From: Novosphingobium sp.
GTDB taxonomy: Bacteria > Pseudomonadota > Alphaproteobacteria > Sphingomonadales > Sphingomonadaceae
DNA: 42,438 nt
Direction of reading: 5' to 3'
Assembly: GCF_024642085.1 (NCBI RefSeq)
Contig: NZ_JAHEBV010000019.1
Coordinates: 2,585 to 45,022 of the forward strand
Shown in pieces: positions 33,386-42,438 of the stretch. Position 1 is the stretch's first letter, and every line of letters starts with the position of its first letter. A program made the position numbers and the translations under genes. A model generated the notes under the pieces. That model was not told the origin of the DNA and made no database searches. It saw nothing but the letters and a program-made list of their open reading frames with translations.

Positions 33386-35650
33386 ATGATGCGTACCATG
33401 GTGCGGCTTGCAGTGGCAGGCCTTCTGGCGACAACGGCGGGCGGCGCACTGGCCCAGACCGCGCCGATCGTTATGCCCGGTGCACCGGGTCAGCCAAGCC
33501 GGGCGATCAGCGCGGCAGATGCGGTGAAGCTGGCCAATGCAAGCTATTCGCCCGCTGACGTCGCTTTCATGCAGCACATGATTGTGCACCACCAGCAGGC
33601 TGTCGACATGGCCGGCCTGGTGAAGACGCGGACCAACAACCCGGATATCATCGCTGTCGCGGGACGGATTGATGCCGGCCAGGCCGACGAAATGAAATTC
33701 ATGCGCAAGTGGCTAGGCGATCGGGGCGAGTCGCTGGCGATGCCGGCGATGGATCATGCCATGCACGGCGATCATGCCATGTCTGGAACGGGTCTGATGA
33801 AAGGCATGGCCACACCTGAACAGATGGCGGCGCTGAGCGCAGCGAATGGTACAGCGTTTGACCGGATGTTTCTGCAACTCATGATCCCGCACCATCGGGG
33901 CGCGCTGGACATGGTCCGCGACCTGCTGCGCACACAGGGCAGCGTTTATGATCCCGCGATGTTCCAGTTCACCACTGATGTGACCAATGATCAGAAGACC
34001 GAAATTGACCGGATGAACAAGGTGCTTGGCAGCCTTTCCGGAGATCCCCGCGCCACGCTGACCCCCGGATTCCGCACCGCGGGTGAAGCAATTCTCAATA
34101 TGAAGAAGGTTGCCAGCCTGACCAAGCCGGTCGGATTTTATGACCCCAAAAATCCGGCCGGACTGATGCCGCTAAAGGCCAAGAAGGAAGATGAGGCGAA
34201 AAAGGAAGACGCGGCAAAGAAGGCTGAAGACGCCAAGAAAGCCGAGGCTGCAAAGAAACCCGATGCCGTCAAGACCGAGGCCGAGCCGCCCAAGCCCGAG
34301 TTTGCCGATCGCTGGGCGCTGCTCGACTTTATGAATTCCGACATGGCCTTTGCCGGCGATGTGATGATTGCCGGCAGTTTTCACGGCTTCAACGCCTACC
34401 GGCTGGGCAAGGATGGGGTACCCTCGTTAATCAGTTCGGTCGTCTGCCCGGGCGGACAGGGCGACATATCGGTCGTCGGCAAGCTGCTGGTGATGAGCGT
34501 CGAGGAGCCACGCGGCCGGACCGATTGCGGGCTGCAGGGCGTGACCGGCAAGGTCAATACAGAGCGTTTTCGCGGGGTGCGGATTTTTGATATCTCGGAT
34601 CTGGCCAATCCGCGCCAGGTTGGACAGGTCCAGACCTGCCGGGGCAGTCACACGCATTCCGTGGTCGATGCTGATACCAACCGCATCGTCCTTTACGCTT
34701 CGGGCACGTCGTATGTGCGTGAAACTGCCGAGCTGGCGGGCTGCATCGACCAAGGCGGCGATGAAACTGCGCTGTTCAGCATCGACGTGATCGAAGTGCC
34801 GGTGGCCAATCCCGCCGCTGCGCGCATCGTCGATCGCCCCCGGGTGTTCTCCGCCGATGGCAAGATAGCAGGGCTGTGGCGCGGCGGGGACCATGGCGAT
34901 GGGACCCAGGACACCGAAGTAACCGACCAGTGCCATGATATCACCGTGTTTCCGGCCAAGAAGCTGGCCGCCGGAGCCTGTTCGGGCAACGGCATCCTGC
35001 TCGACATCTCTGATCCGATGAAGCCAAGGCGGATCGACGACGTTTCGGACAAATCCTTCGCCTATTGGCATTCGGCCACATTCAACAACGACGGCACCAA
35101 GGTACTGTTCACCGATGAATGGGGCGGAGGCATGCGGCCGCGCTGCCAGGCTGGCGATCCCACGACCTGGGGCGCCGATGCTTTCTATGGGATCGACAAC
35201 GGCAAGCTGGTCTATCGCGGCCATTACAAACTGCCGGCACCGCAGACCGACAAGGAAAATTGCGTCGCCCACAATGGCTCGATCATCCCGGTCCCGGGGC
35301 GCGATATCTTTGTCCAGGCCTGGTATCAGGGCGGAATCAGCGTGATCGACTTTACCGATGCGGCAAATCCCAAGGAGATCGCCTATTTCGATCGCGGACC
35401 GATCGACAAGGACCAGTTGGTTTTGGGCGGCTACTGGTCAGCTTATTGGTACAAGGGAAGGATATACGCGACCGAGATTACCCGCGGAATTGACGTGTTC
35501 AAGCTGGAACCAAGCGCCTTTGTGACCAAGGCGGAAATCGCCGCAGCGGAAGGCGCGATATATCCGGGCGGAGTGTTCAACCCGCAGACCCAGACGCAGG
35601 TCACCTGGCCTGCCAAACTGTCCGCCGCGGCAATGGCAAGTCGGAAATAA
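33386..35650 (+). CDS. Exported DUF305 / beta-propeller (LVIVD-type) fusion protein
   Basis: The 754-residue product starts behind a strong GAGAGAG site and has a signal peptide cleaved near ALA-QT (residue 24). Residues 50-240 are a DUF305 four-helix bundle with two His/Met-rich helices, FMQHMIVHHQQAVDMA (61-76) and FDRMFLQLMIPHHRGALDM (158-176), and a HAMHGDHAM loop between them. DUF305 proteins such as CopM bind copper or silver. A Lys/Ala/Glu-rich helical linker (about 264-304) leads to a C-terminal domain with LVIVD-like repeats (VRIFDISDLANPRQVG, ILLDISDPMKPRRID, ISVIDFTDAANPKEIA), a likely beta-propeller. Periplasmic metal handling is inferred; the propeller role is unknown. Confidence 0.85.
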   Translation: MMRTMVRLAVAGLLATTAGGALAQTAPIVMPGAPGQPSRAISAADAVKLANASYSPADVAFMQHMIVHHQQAVDMAGLVKTRTNNPDIIAVAGRIDAGQADEMKFMRKWLGDRGESLAMPAMDHAMHGDHAMSGTGLMKGMATPEQMAALSAANGTAFDRMFLQLMIPHHRGALDMVRDLLRTQGSVYDPAMFQFTTDVTNDQKTEIDRMNKVLGSLSGDPRATLTPGFRTAGEAILNMKKVASLTKPVGFYDPKNPAGLMPLKAKKEDEAKKEDAAKKAEDAKKAEAAKKPDAVKTEAEPPKPEFADRWALLDFMNSDMAFAGDVMIAGSFHGFNAYRLGKDGVPSLISSVVCPGGQGDISVVGKLLVMSVEEPRGRTDCGLQGVTGKVNTERFRGVRIFDISDLANPRQVGQVQTCRGSHTHSVVDADTNRIVLYASGTSYVRETAELAGCIDQGGDETALFSIDVIEVPVANPAAARIVDRPRVFSADGKIAGLWRGGDHGDGTQDTEVTDQCHDITVFPAKKLAAGACSGNGILLDISDPMKPRRIDDVSDKSFAYWHSATFNNDGTKVLFTDEWGGGMRPRCQAGDPTTWGADAFYGIDNGKLVYRGHYKLPAPQTDKENCVAHNGSIIPVPGRDIFVQAWYQGGISVIDFTDAANPKEIAYFDRGPIDKDQLVLGGYWSAYWYKGRIYATEITRGIDVFKLEPSAFVTKAEIAAAEGAIYPGGVFNPQTQTQVTWPAKLSAAAMASRK

Positions 35651-35694
35651 GGACGGGAGCGGCGGCGGTCTGCAGTGCGGTACCGCCGTCCACC

Positions 35695-36759
35695 TTACCG
35701 CGAAGCAGAGCGTCCGAAGCTGGGCGATTCGACCTGATAGCCGTCGTAGATGGCGCGTGCGATACTCGCGATCCGCGCGTCCCGGTAGGTCTTGCCGCCC
35801 TGCCCGGTAACATAGACTGCCACGGCGAACGTCCGGCCATCGGGGGTGTTGATGATCCCGACGTCGCTGGACGTGTTGCTGAGCGTACCGGTCTTATGCA
35901 GAACGCGGGCATCGCCGGGCAGCAGTGCCTTGAGCCGGCCGCGCCCGGTGACGCAGCGCTCCATGGCGGAAAGCAGCACCGCGTTGCTCGACGCGCTTAG
36001 CCAGCGGCCCTGATGAATGCCTGTCAGCAGCTGAACCATCGTCAGCGGTGTGGCACTGTCCCGCTGGTCAACCACGCGGGCCGGATCATACTGGCCATCA
36101 TCGCGCACGAGCGTGGCGATATCACGGTCAAGGCGGAAGCCTGACAGCCCCGCCGAGTTGCGCACCCACTGATTGACTGCCGATGGGCCGCCCACAACCT
36201 TGAGCAGTGCGTCGGTGGCACGGTTGTCGCTATGGATGATGGTCCGGTCGATCAGTTCAAGCGCGGAAAGCGTCGGCCCGGCACGCACCGGTGCAATTGT
36301 GCTGGAATACTTAGCCGAAGGTACCGGCAGCATGAGCGGATAGCGGTCCGTCAGGGAATAGCGGCCTTGATCGACTCCCTGAAGAAAGGCGGCGACAATG
36401 GCAATCTTGCTGGTGCTGGCCATCGGGAACGGCTGGCTGCCCAACACGCTGACGGTTCGGCCGGTATCAAGGTCGACTGCGGCAACCCCGATCCGGCCCT
36501 GTGCGGAATTGGCCAGCGAGGCGACCTGCGCTTCAAGGCTTGAGGTATAAGTCGAAGGCGCGGCGGCCGGCGACCAGGTTTGCACCGGCAGGATCGAAAC
36601 GGGCGCGCTGATTGTCCCGGACCGCTGAACCTTGGTTTCCGTCCGGAAAGTCTGATCGAATGTCGATTCAAGGTTTGTGGATGGACCGGCAATTACGGGC
36701 GAAGCCGCCCCAATCAGGGCCAGCGCGGAAAACGCGCGTAAGATCAAACGGTTCTTCAT
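35695..36759 (-). CDS. Class A beta-lactamase-related serine hydrolase
   Basis: The 354-residue protein has a signal peptide (KNRLILRAFSALALIGAASPVIA), a Ser/Pro-rich linker to about residue 75, then a serine beta-lactamase / DD-peptidase fold with SxxK at Ser115-Thr-Ser-Lys118, SDN at 177-179 and KTG at 289-291. The omega-loop ExxLN motif that holds the deacylating Glu166 in true class A beta-lactamases is not seen where expected (about 205-225, FRLDRDIATLVRDD). It could therefore be a peptidoglycan hydrolase, a slow beta-lactamase or an esterase. Antibiotic resistance should not be assumed. It is downstream of groL but separated by a terminator. Confidence 0.82.
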   Translation of the reverse strand: MKNRLILRAFSALALIGAASPVIAGPSTNLESTFDQTFRTETKVQRSGTISAPVSILPVQTWSPAAAPSTYTSSLEAQVASLANSAQGRIGVAAVDLDTGRTVSVLGSQPFPMASTSKIAIVAAFLQGVDQGRYSLTDRYPLMLPVPSAKYSSTIAPVRAGPTLSALELIDRTIIHSDNRATDALLKVVGGPSAVNQWVRNSAGLSGFRLDRDIATLVRDDGQYDPARVVDQRDSATPLTMVQLLTGIHQGRWLSASSNAVLLSAMERCVTGRGRLKALLPGDARVLHKTGTLSNTSSDVGIINTPDGRTFAVAVYVTGQGGKTYRDARIASIARAIYDGYQVESPSFGRSASR

Positions 36760-36893
36760 GATATCAGCGATAGCCCAAACATGCTTTCAGTTTGGCTAAC
36801 GTGACCTGCAGCCGATAGACACCTGCGACGAAACGCACTTTTATTGCGAGGACCCGTGGGAACCCGATGTTGGCAGCAGAACCAGGACTTACG

Positions 36894-36922
36894 AAAAAGG
36901 CCGGGAACTTGCGTCCCCGGCC
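36894..36922 (-). terminator. Rho-independent terminator of groESL
   Basis: Read on the minus strand, GGCCGGGGAC, loop GCAA and GTTCCCGGCC form a 10-bp stem with one G-U pair, followed by TTTTT. It begins about 30 bp after the groL stop. Confidence 0.9.
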
Positions 36923-36952
36923 CGTTTCATCGCGACGTTTGTCCGGTCGGAC

Positions 36953-38611
<1,659 letters not shown>

Positions 38612-38643
38612 TCAGATAGAATTGCGTGGGGAGAAAGCGCTGC

Positions 38644-38931
38644 TCAGCCAATAATGCCGAGGATGTCGCTTTCCTTCATGATCAGCAGGTCTTCGCCGTC
38701 GAGCTTGACTTCGGTGCCCGACCACTTGCCGAACAAGACCTTGTCGCCAGCCTTGACGTCAAGCGGTGTGACCTTGCCGTCTTCGGCCTTCGAGCCGGCG
38801 CCCACGGCGACGACTTCGCCCTCGGCCGGCTTTTCCTTGGCGCTGTCGGGGATGATGATGCCGCCGGCGGTTTTTTCCTCGGCTTCGACGCGGCGAACCA
38901 GCACGCGATCGTGCAACGGACGGAATGCCAT
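38644..38931 (-). CDS. groES: Co-chaperonin GroES (Cpn10)
   Basis: The 95-residue lid of the GroEL chamber begins [29 protein letters not shown]; the mobile loop is [11 protein letters not shown] (about 18-28). The ATG at 38931 is chosen because upstream codons would overlap the CIRCE element. It heads the groESL operon. Confidence 0.99.
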   Translation of the reverse strand: MAFRPLHDRVLVRRVEAEEKTAGGIIIPDSAKEKPAEGEVVAVGAGSKAEDGKVTPLDVKAGDKVLFGKWSGTEVKLDGEDLLIMKESDILGIIG

Positions 38932-38966
38932 GGTAATATGCCTCTCTTCCAGTGATACGAATGCAG

Positions 38967-38993
38967 TTGGCACTCTTCAATGCAGAGTGCCAG
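38967..38993. promoter_or_regulatory. CIRCE element (HrcA operator) of groESL
   Basis: TTGGCACTC, nine bases, GAGTGCCAG: arms match 8 of 9 to each other and closely follow the CIRCE consensus TTAGCACTC-N9-GAGTGCTAA. It lies in the groES leader at the expected transcription start. HrcA repression relieved by heat is expected; hrcA is not in the window. Confidence 0.95.
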
Positions 38994-39000
38994 CGGGGCG

Positions 39001-39030
39001 CATATGGGTCTGCGCAACTTCCTCGTCAAG
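39001..39030 (-). promoter_or_regulatory. groESL promoter (sigma-70 with RpoH-like features)
   Basis: On the minus strand TTGACG (39024-39029) and CATATG (39001-39006) are 17 bp apart. The same bases also read CTTGA and CCATAT, close to the alphaproteobacterial RpoH (sigma-32) consensus. Start of transcription would fall at the edge of the CIRCE element, combining heat-shock sigma activation with HrcA repression. Confidence 0.7.
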
Positions 39031-39059
39031 TCGGTGAAGCAGGAATTATTGCAGATTGT

Positions 39060-40451
39060 TCAGCCAGCGAACGACGCGCTTTCCAGGCCGAGACGACCCC
39101 GCCCCCGCCAGCGTGTGGCAAGCAGGAACGATACGACTACCAGGCCCGTCGCCAAGCCCACCCACACGCCTGCTCCAGCCAGGGGCGTAAAAAACCCAAG
39201 CGCAACCGAAGTCCCGAAACCGAAGATCCAGTATCCCGTCAGCGCCATTATCATCGGGATCCGCGTATCCTGCAATCCGCGAAGCAAGCCGGCCAGTACC
39301 GCTTGGGCGCCGTCAAACAACTGAAAAGCCGCAGCGATGCGCAAAAACACAATTGCGTATCCCACCAGGACGGCGCGCTCTGGTGCATAGGGATCGATAT
39401 ACAGACTAAGCAAGAGAGACGGCGCAAACAGCATGAGCAGCGCCGGGATTGCCATGTAGACCATCGAAATAAGCAGTGCGGCCTGCCCGGCCGTGCCGAT
39501 GCCGTGCCGATTGCCCGCGCCGAAATGATATCCGACCCGGATAGTGGCTGCCTGGCCGATGCCGAAGGGAATCTGGAACGCCAGCGCCCCCAGTTGCAGC
39601 GCGATGGTGTGCGCGGCCAGTTGCGCTTCGCCGATCAGGCCCATCAGGAAGGCAGCACTGGTGAACAGCCCGCCTTCGGCAAGAATGATCAGGGCAATCG
39701 GCACGCCAATCCGCACCAGATCGCGCAGCCGTTGCCATTCCGGCCGCCACCAGTTGCCGAAGATGCGATAGCGCCGCAGCCTGCGATCAGTGGCGATTGC
39801 AGCGGCATAGGCGGCAACCCCGATCCAGCTGGTCAGCACGCTGGAAACCGCCGATCCATCTAGCCCCATTTGCGGGGCTCCGAAATGACCGAAAACGAAC
39901 GCATAGTTGCCAACAGAGTTGACCACGATCGACAGCAAGGTGATCAGCGTGGCGAAGACCGGCCGGCCCAGTGCAGCCACAAAAGTGCGCAGGACATTTG
40001 CAATAATTGCTGCGGGCATCGCCCACAGCAGAATTGCAAGGAACGCGCCCGCCCGGCGCGAGACGACCGGTTCCTGCCCGGTCAGCAGCATGAAACCTTC
40101 CCCGAATAAGCAAATTGCCATGCCCAGCAAAGAGCACACCAATGCCAGCCACAGCGCCATGCGAACCGAACGCCGCACTTCGCGCACCGCGTGACGGCGG
40201 CGGCCAAGCTCAGCGGCGATGATCGGCGCGCAGGCACTTGTCAGGCCTGAAAAGCACCACATCATGATGCCGAACAGCGAAACTGCCAGAGACGATGCCG
40301 AAAGCGCTTGTTCGCCCAGCCGCGCCACAAAGATTACATCAATCGAGTAAACCAGCATCTGCAGGAGATTTGCAGCAGCGAGCGGCGCAGCAAGCCAAAG
40401 CATTGCCCGCAGTTCGCTGCGCCAGGCGCCGGAAGTTGCAGCAATAGCCAT
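39060..40451 (-). CDS. MATE family multidrug/cation antiporter
   Basis: The 463-residue protein has 12 predicted membrane helices in two similar halves, with the first-half motif APLAAANLLQMLVYSIDVIFVARLG and the second-half APLAAANL-like IGVPIALIILAEGGLFTSAAFLMG. The acidic residue Asp in helix 1 (SIDVIF) fits the NorM branch, which exports cationic drugs using Na+ or H+. The ATG at 40451 is used; a TTG at 40484 would add 11 residues. It lies directly upstream of the groESL promoter. Substrates are unknown. Confidence 0.92.
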   Translation of the reverse strand: MAIAATSGAWRSELRAMLWLAAPLAAANLLQMLVYSIDVIFVARLGEQALSASSLAVSLFGIMMWCFSGLTSACAPIIAAELGRRRHAVREVRRSVRMALWLALVCSLLGMAICLFGEGFMLLTGQEPVVSRRAGAFLAILLWAMPAAIIANVLRTFVAALGRPVFATLITLLSIVVNSVGNYAFVFGHFGAPQMGLDGSAVSSVLTSWIGVAAYAAAIATDRRLRRYRIFGNWWRPEWQRLRDLVRIGVPIALIILAEGGLFTSAAFLMGLIGEAQLAAHTIALQLGALAFQIPFGIGQAATIRVGYHFGAGNRHGIGTAGQAALLISMVYMAIPALLMLFAPSLLLSLYIDPYAPERAVLVGYAIVFLRIAAAFQLFDGAQAVLAGLLRGLQDTRIPMIMALTGYWIFGFGTSVALGFFTPLAGAGVWVGLATGLVVVSFLLATRWRGRGRLGLESASFAG

Positions 40452-40681
40452 AAGGGCCGTTCGGTTAGTGATAGTTTGGCGCAACCGGAAGGCGTTACGT
40501 CGGGATTTTTGCGCTTTTCAGCTTGGATGTGTGGATTATGTCATCGCAGGTGTGTGCTAGTGCGTGGACTGCCAGGTCGCACCATGCTTTATCTGGCTTC
40601 TGATCTTTTGGGAACTAACGCTGCCTTGCGGCATTTGTTAGTTGAGTCCTGAACAAGGAATCCCTGAGGTATACTGCTGCG

Positions 40682-40837
40682 TCAAGCACGGGTCCTTCGG
40701 GTCGCACGGAAGGGAGTCGGGACCGCAAGGTGTCGGCTCCCTTCTAGCTTGGACTTGCTGTGCGGCGACAGATGGCCTGTCCACTCGATTGAAACCGATC
40801 ACGAAAAAGGGCGACCCCGCAAGGCCGCCCTTTCTTG
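40682..40837 (+). ncRNA. Candidate structured RNA of unknown class
   Basis: The core is a 16-bp imperfect stem: GAAGGGAGTCGGGACC, loop GCAA, GGTGTCGGCTCCCTTC (about 40702-40737), with one mismatch and G-U pairs, which is what selection for an RNA helix would leave. TATACT at 40670-40675 could start transcription near 40682, but no good -35 is 16-18 bp upstream. The end could be the hairpin at 40809-40830, followed on this strand by TTTCTTG, which is shared with the rplL terminator. It does not match SRP RNA, RNase P RNA, tmRNA or a 6S RNA that I can recognise. Confidence 0.35.
40804..40833 (-). terminator. Rho-independent terminator of rplJL
   Basis: On the minus strand GGGCGGCC, loop TTGCGG, GGTCGCCC form an 8-bp stem with one G-U pair followed by TTTTT (40804-40808). 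It ends the rplJ-rplL transcript about 35 bp after the rplL stop. Confidence 0.85.
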
Positions 40838-40864
40838 TAATCCGAAAAGGATCGCCGTTCGAAA

Positions 40865-41242
40865 TTACTTGATTTCGACGGTGCCGCCAGCGGCTTCGAT
40901 CTTCTTCTTGATTTCTTCGGCGTCGGTCTTGTTGGTGCCTTCCTTGATCGCCTTCGGAGCGGCTTCCACCAGCGCCTTGGCTTCGGTCAGGCCCAGCGCG
41001 GTGATGGCGCGGACTTCCTTGATGACGGCGATCTTGTTGCCGCCGTCGCCGGTCAGGATAACGTCGAATTCGGTCTTTTCCTCGGCAGCTTCGGCAGCAG
41101 CGCCGCCGCCGGCAGGGGCAGCAACGGCAACAGCGGCAGCAGCCGACACGCCCCAGGCTTCTTCAAGAGCCTTGGCAAGGTCAGCAGCTTCCAGGACGGT
41201 CAGCTTCGAAAGTTCTTCAACGAGCTTGGCGATATCAGCCAT
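40865..41242 (-). CDS. rplL: 50S ribosomal protein L7/L12
   Basis: The 125-residue stalk protein recruits translation factors to the ribosome. It has the N-terminal dimerisation helix ([25 protein letters not shown]), an Ala/Gly-rich hinge (about 35-52) and the C-terminal factor-binding domain ([21 protein letters not shown], then [19 protein letters not shown]). AGGAG lies upstream of the ATG. It follows rplJ; the L7/L12 dimers assemble on L10. It is closed by its own terminator, so rpoB is not the next gene. Confidence 0.99.
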   Translation of the reverse strand: MADIAKLVEELSKLTVLEAADLAKALEEAWGVSAAAAVAVAAPAGGGAAAEAAEEKTEFDVILTGDGGNKIAVIKEVRAITALGLTEAKALVEAAPKAIKEGTNKTDAEEIKKKIEAAGGTVEIK

Positions 41243-41266
41243 GGTATTTCACTCCTAAGTTGTTAG

Positions 41267-41294
41267 CCGGAGAGGGCGGCGCCCATAACTCCGG
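41267..41294 (-). other. Hairpin in the rplJ-rplL gap
   Basis: CCGGAG and CTCCGG form a perfect 6-bp stem around a GC-rich loop between the rplJ stop and the rplL ribosome-binding site. It may serve as a processing or stability element that lets L7/L12 be made in excess of L10; inference from position. Confidence 0.45.
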
Positions 41295-41313
41295 TAAATC
41301 GTACGAAAACGTC

Positions 41314-41829
41314 TTAAGCAGCATCCTTGGCGGCATAGGCACCGAAGACGCGGGCCAGCTTGGCCGCCGGAGCGGTAGCAAGCTGGGCGACTTTGGTGGC
41401 CGGTGCCTGGACCAGGCCGATGACCTTGGCACGCAGTTCGTCGAGCGAGGGCATCGAGGCGAGCGCCTTGATCCCTTCCGCGTTCAGAACCTGCGCACCC
41501 ATCGATCCGCCAACGATTTCGAGCTTGTCGTTCGTCTTGGCGAAATCAACCACCGCCTTTGCGGCGGCAACCGGATCTGCCGAAACGGCAAGAGCGGTCG
41601 GGCCGGTCAGGAACTCGCCGATGCCGGCGTAGTCGGTGTCCTGGATGGCAAGCTTGGCAAGACGATTCTTCGCAACCTTGTAAGTCGCACCCGCATCGCG
41701 CACCTTGCCGCGCAGAACGGTGGACTGGGCCACCGTCAGCCCGAGGTTGCGGGTGACGACCACCACACCAGCCTCGGCAAAGCTTGCGTTGAGCGAAGCG
41801 ACCGAATCGGCTTTTTGCGAACGATCCAT
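41314..41829 (-). CDS. rplJ: 50S ribosomal protein L10
   Basis: The 171-residue protein anchors the L7/L12 stalk on 23S rRNA. It has the N-terminal rRNA-binding domain ([28 protein letters not shown], then [12 protein letters not shown]) and a C-terminal helix for L12 dimers ([13 protein letters not shown]). GAAGGAG lies ahead of the ATG. It heads the rplJL operon after a long leader, as expected for autoregulation by L10-(L12) complexes. Confidence 0.98.
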   Translation of the reverse strand: MDRSQKADSVASLNASFAEAGVVVVTRNLGLTVAQSTVLRGKVRDAGATYKVAKNRLAKLAIQDTDYAGIGEFLTGPTALAVSADPVAAAKAVVDFAKTNDKLEIVGGSMGAQVLNAEGIKALASMPSLDELRAKVIGLVQAPATKVAQLATAPAAKLARVFGAYAAKDAA

Positions 41830-41847
41830 GCCTTACTCCTTCAAAAT

Positions 41848-42090
41848 GACCGCCTGGGGTGAAAACCCCGTGCGGCCGGCTACGTGTGTCCATGGCGCTG
41901 GTGCACCACGGGCGAGACCGTTCGAAGGGGAAGGAGGACGTGAAACACGCCGGGTGCGGCACTTGCCGGCAAGGCAAGGGGTCCGCTTAAATCTCTGTCC
42001 CCGCCTAGGCTGCAGATTAAGGAGGGGGCCCCCAGCAGCTGTCTCGGACGGCTGACCGGTCGGGGACGAATCCCGTTACGGTCGCGGCGG
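41848..42090 (-). promoter_or_regulatory. rplJ leader RNA (L10-leader-like)
   Basis: From the predicted promoter to the rplJ ATG there are about 255 bases without a gene. The last hairpin (41848-41877) pairs GGCCGC with GCGGTC around an inner GGGG-CCCC stem, directly before GAAGGAG. A leader of this kind binds L10-(L12)n and blocks translation in many bacteria. I infer the function from position; I could not fit the full L10-leader fold by eye. Confidence 0.5.
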
Positions 42091-42118
42091 CCAATAGCAC
42101 CGCCGGTTCCCAAGTCAA
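42091..42118 (-). promoter_or_regulatory. rplJL promoter
   Basis: On the minus strand TTGACT (42113-42118) and TATTGG (42091-42096) are separated by 16 bp. Both hexamers are reasonable and the place, just after the PilZ gene stop, is right for rplJ. Confidence 0.55.
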
Positions 42119-42130
42119 GAATGGCGAGGC

Positions 42131-42438
42131 TTAAAGCGTCAGCATGTCGAACACCGCAGCGTGCAGCGGTGCTGTGAAGATACAGCCCGCTTCAAGTCCG
42201 GCGGTCCATACAATCAGCGCTTCAATCGGGCGCAAATTACCGATCTGAAGCCAGATCGACACGCCCGGTCGAAGCGGCGCGACGCTGGAAAGGCGTGCGC
42301 CGTGCTGCGACAAGTCGCGCAGCCGTACAACTTCCCTCATTGTTCCGCGGCGGCAGGGGATCGTTGCACCTATTGCGCGTCTTTCAAACGCACGGCGCAG
42401 CAATCTGGCCTCTAGACCATTAGCACTATCAATCGACA
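42131..42438 (-). CDS. PilZ domain protein (5' end probably outside window)
   Basis: The frame is open to the window edge, so the start is uncertain. A TTG at 42403 would give 90 residues, but no ribosome-binding site is evident there and the reading frame continues upstream with acceptable codons. The PilZ c-di-GMP-binding signature is present: an RxxxR-type Arg cluster (LLRRAFERRA) and DLSQHGARL, which fits (D/N)xSxxG, followed by the beta-barrel strands (GVSIWLQIGNLRPIEALIVW). A c-di-GMP effector role is inferred; no partner domain is seen in the visible part. It lies upstream of rplJ on the same strand but does not share its promoter. Confidence 0.78.
   Translation of the reverse strand, partial: SIDSANGLEARLLRRAFERRAIGATIPCRRGTMREVVRLRDLSQHGARLSSVAPLRPGVSIWLQIGNLRPIEALIVWTAGLEAGCIFTAPLHAAVFDMLTL

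Larger units (their letters stand above)
40452..40864. other. 413-bp region between the MATE gene and rplL, with hairpins
   Basis: No protein gene is supported. It must hold the MATE promoter and the rplL terminator. It also contains a hairpin AACTAAC...GTTAGTT (40613-40643, with an inner TGCC-TTGC-GGCA stem), a good plus-strand -10 (TATACT, 40670-40675) and the long stem at 40702-40737; these are described as a candidate ncRNA. Confidence 0.6.

Noticed and set aside
40660..40840. SRP (4.5S), 6S or RNase P RNA in the rplL-MATE gap
   Set aside because: The conserved SRP GGAAGCAGC loop and the RNase P core sequences are absent, and no 6S-like central bubble with closing ends could be built.

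Overview
The window reads as a piece of chromosome from a GC-rich alphaproteobacterium, most probably order Sphingomonadales (Sphingomonadaceae or Erythrobacteraceae). The pointers are a bacteriophytochrome with an HWE-type kinase and C-terminal receiver, a DUF4167 protein beside prfA-prmC, a two-ring CDC48-like AAA ATPase, groESL under a CIRCE element, and many GTG/TTG starts. No phage, insertion sequence, CRISPR array, rRNA or tRNA gene was seen. I recognise 37 protein genes; two run off the ends of the window (phytochrome kinase at the left, PilZ protein at the right).

Layout. 1-6.5 kb: phytochrome kinase (+) facing rpoN and lptB (-), then a small membrane protein and pmbA (+) facing ppa (-). 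6.5-9.2 kb: DUF1345 membrane protein and M61 peptidase (-), overlapping by ATGA. 9.3-12.5 kb: hisS-prfA-prmC (+), joined by two GTGA overlaps; PrmC methylates the GGQ glutamine of the release factor encoded just upstream. 12.6-16.3 kb: DUF4167 protein, lnt, metK (+). 16.5-21.2 kb: minus-strand metabolic genes (glutathione transferase, di-iron ferritin-like protein, nitronate monooxygenase-like flavoprotein, the two subunits of a 3-oxoacid CoA-transferase, HAD hydrolase). 21.3-25.6 kb: universal stress protein, an exported methyltransferase-like protein, a candidate small RNA, and the CDC48-like ATPase (+). 25.6-29.5 kb: mscS and polA (-). 29.8-35.7 kb: Ala-rich lipoprotein, DUF1232 protein, a kinase-DUF6285 fusion with an acyl-CoA dehydrogenase, and a DUF305/beta-propeller fusion (+). 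35.7-42.4 kb (-): serine beta-lactamase-like hydrolase, groES-groL, MATE exporter, rplJ-rplL, PilZ protein.

How the genes work together. Most are housekeeping: translation (hisS, prfA, prmC, rplJ, rplL), protein folding and quality control (groESL, AAA ATPase, pmbA), envelope biogenesis (lptB, lnt), replication and repair (polA), one-carbon metabolism (metK) and alternative sigma factor RpoN. The accessory metabolism is acyl-CoA centred. The kinase-DUF6285 fusion followed by an acyl-CoA dehydrogenase resembles the LvaA/LvaB/LvaC part of bacterial 4-hydroxyacid catabolism and the kinase and dehydrogenase modules of animal ACAD10/ACAD11. A HAD protein of the kind fused in ACAD10 lies about 10 kb away beside a CoA-transferase.

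The least explained parts are non-coding. At 22960-23100 a 5' hairpin, a C-rich single-stranded stretch and a perfect terminator with eight Ts lie behind a perfect palindrome, which is the build of a regulated trans-acting sRNA. At 40600-40835 two extended hairpins, one about 16 bp with a GCAA loop, lie between the MATE gene and rplL.
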